Notes under the pieces: model-generated
What the model saw: the letters and a program-made list of their open reading frames with translations, nothing else
Told to the model about the DNA's origin: nothing
Database searches by the model: none
DNA from: Fidelibacterota bacterium
GTDB lineage: Bacteria; Fidelibacterota; UBA2242
Length of the DNA stretch: 6,211 bases
Assembly (NCBI GenBank): GCA_003527965.1
Contig: DPVY01000163.1
Span: 1 to 6,211, forward strand
Direction of reading: 5' to 3'
In this document: positions 4,652 through 6,211 of the stretch, piece by piece
How the letters are laid out: each line of letters begins with the position of its first letter
Numbering within the stretch: position 1 is the first letter of the stretch
Position numbers and translations under genes: made by a program

Positions 4652-6211
4652 CTATCCTCCGAATCCCAGCAAACTGCCCAGCTGGAAAATTCCAACAGCC
4701 ATAATAAATGCCACCAGCAGTGTATAACCGGCCTGGAGTGCCGGCCATCTCCAGGAGCCTAATTCCTTTTTCACCATCGCCAGCGTCGCTATGCAGGGAA
4801 TGTAAATTATAATAAATATCATCATGGCAAGCGCCATCAACGGTGAATAATTGGGGTCGCTCTTCAATTTATCTTTAACCATAAAATCCACGTGAGATTG
4901 CTGCGATGAAATATCTTCATCAATCCCGTACAATATGCCCAAAGTAGAGATGATAACCTCTTTGGCGGCAACGCCGGCTACCAGACTGACGCCAATCTTC
5001 CAGTCAAATCCCGCCCATTTCAGCACCGGCTCCATAGATTTTCCCAACCGCCCGCCGATACTGTACGTTATATTGGTTTCGGGACCAGCCAACCCGGTTT
5101 CGCCGAAATCATGGGCTGCGTTCTGCGGCGCTTTAGGATAGCTCAAAATAAACCAGACGACAATCGACGCCGCCAGAATAACGGTTCCGGCTTTCTTTAT
5201 ATATTCCGAGGATTTTTCCCACATGTGCAGAATAACGTTTTTTATCAAAGGTCGGCGATAAGGCGGCAGCTCCATGACAAAAGGCGTTTGTTCCCCTTTA
5301 AAGAGAGTTTTTCTGAAAATCAATGCAATAAAAAATGCCATTATCCAGCCGAACAGCCAGATGCCCCAGAAAATCAGGGTGGCATTATTGGGAAAAAAAG
5401 CCGCTACCAGCATGGCAATAACGGGAGCTTTGGCGCCACACATCATTAGCGGCGAGACCATAATCGTTACAATCCGGTCTTTGCGATTAGTCAAAACCCT
5501 GGCACTCATGATGCCGGGTACGGCGCAACCGGTAGAAATCATAAAGGGAATGAAACTGCGACCGTGCAGACCAAACAGGTGAAATACTTTATCCATAACG
5601 AACGCCGCCCTCGACATGTAACCGGTATCCTCGAGAAATGATAGCCCCAGGAATAACAGCAAGATAATGGGTAAAAAGGTCAGCACGCCGCCAACGCCGT
5701 TAATAACGCCACTGGTCAACAATTCTTGTAAAGGTCCGGCGGGCAGAATTCCTGTTAATAATAACGATAAGCGCGCAAACATTATCGATATGCCGTCGGC
5801 TAATGGATTGCCAAGGCTGAATGTCAGCTGATAAATGACAAACATTATACCCAAAAATATGGGAATCCCCAAAAACCGGTTTAAAACAATGCGATCAATC
5901 TTTTCCGTAAAGTCTATTACGGTGCTATGACCGGGCAGGGATACGGTCTCTTTTATGGCTCCATGAATATACGCATAGCGCTGCTCCCCGATAATAACTT
6001 CGCAGTCTTCCGCGAACTGTTTTTCGAGACGCTCCTGCCACTCCCGGGCAACCGAGAGCACCAGGTCGGAATATTTATGTTCTTTGCTGATTTTTCTAAT
6101 AGCATCCTGATCTTTTTCCAATAGTTTAATCGCCATCCAGTGCCGCGAATAGCGCCCTGAAAAATCCTGATCCATCTCCAGCGTATTAATAATTGCAGCG
6201 CGAGCCGACTC
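4652..6211 (-). CDS. feoB: Ferrous iron transport protein B, C-terminal part (cut by window edge)
   Basis: FeoB is the inner-membrane Fe(II) uptake protein with an N-terminal GTPase domain. Only the last 519 residues are visible; the frame is open through base 6211. The in-frame Met at 6175 is internal, because the twelve upstream codons (ESARAAIINTLE) belong to the same protein. Counting from that Met: residues 1-90 are the end of the cytosolic linker domain, with GRYSRHWMAIKLLEKD. Membrane segments follow near 101-121, 159-181, 235-261, 266-288, 330-346, 395-415, 446-468 and 480-503. Family landmarks are FLEDTGYMSRAAFVMD (180-195), STGCAVPGIMSARVLTNRKD (214-233), SPLMMCGAKAPV (241-252), AGVAAKEV (400-407) and IPCIATLA (459-466). 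Cys217, Cys246 and Cys460 lie in conserved gate segments implicated in the iron path. The G1-G5 GTPase motifs and any feoA are beyond the edge. Confidence 0.97.
   Translation of the reverse strand, partial: ESARAAIINTLEMDQDFSGRYSRHWMAIKLLEKDQDAIRKISKEHKYSDLVLSVAREWQERLEKQFAEDCEVIIGEQRYAYIHGAIKETVSLPGHSTVIDFTEKIDRIVLNRFLGIPIFLGIMFVIYQLTFSLGNPLADGISIMFARLSLLLTGILPAGPLQELLTSGVINGVGGVLTFLPIILLLFLGLSFLEDTGYMSRAAFVMDKVFHLFGLHGRSFIPFMISTGCAVPGIMSARVLTNRKDRIVTIMVSPLMMCGAKAPVIAMLVAAFFPNNATLIFWGIWLFGWIMAFFIALIFRKTLFKGEQTPFVMELPPYRRPLIKNVILHMWEKSSEYIKKAGTVILAASIVVWFILSYPKAPQNAAHDFGETGLAGPETNITYSIGGRLGKSMEPVLKWAGFDWKIGVSLVAGVAAKEVIISTLGILYGIDEDISSQQSHVDFMVKDKLKSDPNYSPLMALAMMIFIIIYIPCIATLAMVKKELGSWRWPALQAGYTLLVAFIMAVGIFQLGSLLGFGG

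Noticed and set aside
4548..4748. 66-codon minus-strand frame spanning the feoB end and the Cys-rich gene
   Set aside because: It is a shifted-frame shadow of both genes; the coupled Cys-rich frame explains this region with a much better ribosome site and family match.
5927..6175. Start of feoB taken at the Met at 6175
   Set aside because: The frame continues open to the window edge with FeoB-like sequence, and the GTPase domain is missing. The Met is internal to a truncated gene.

Overview
The window looks like a chromosomal segment from an anaerobic or facultatively anaerobic bacterium. HydE, an [FeFe]-hydrogenase maturase, and FeoB, a ferrous iron transporter, both suit a reduced, iron(II)-rich habitat. 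Several weak clues favour the Bacteroidetes / FCB side of the tree: the style of the HisC N-terminus, a his promoter whose -10 region also reads as the Bacteroidetes-type TAnnTTTG, AT-rich spacers, and CACGAA-type intergenic repeats. The phylum call is inference and is not secure.

Left part (1-2535, minus strand): the start of a histidine biosynthesis operon, transcribed right to left. A promoter at 2507-2535 is followed by a 19-codon leader peptide with four consecutive His codons (hisL, 2418-2477). Next come a Rho-independent terminator (2362-2392) and then hisG, hisD and the first 59 codons of hisC. The genes are packed with a 5-base gap between hisG and hisD and a TAATG overlap between hisD and hisC. 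Codons 15-17 of hisL are perfectly complementary to the 5' arm of the terminator. The leader therefore holds all the parts of a ribosome-mediated histidine attenuator, and this is the most interesting element here.

Middle part (2536-4465): an AT-rich spacer of about 440 bases between the divergent his promoter and hydE carries a short tandem CACGAAGG/CACTAAG-type repeat and a probable hydE promoter. hydE (plus strand) is complete. It has the radical-SAM CxxxCxxC motif and also the C-x7-C-x2-C accessory-cluster motif. No hydF, hydG or hydrogenase gene lies within the window. The 401-base gap after hydE has no convincing gene. It holds another CACGAA tandem repeat and three inverted repeats, the last of which reads as a terminator for the convergent feo genes.

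Right part (4466-6211, minus strand): the C-terminal 519 residues of FeoB, cut by the window edge so that the GTPase domain is outside. Its stop codon directly abuts the start of a 61-residue FeoB-associated Cys-rich membrane protein. The two form a translationally coupled Fe(II) uptake unit that converges on hydE.

No tRNA, rRNA, CRISPR array, insertion sequence or phage gene was recognised. No wholly new multi-gene system is visible; the novelty is at the regulatory-RNA and repeat level.
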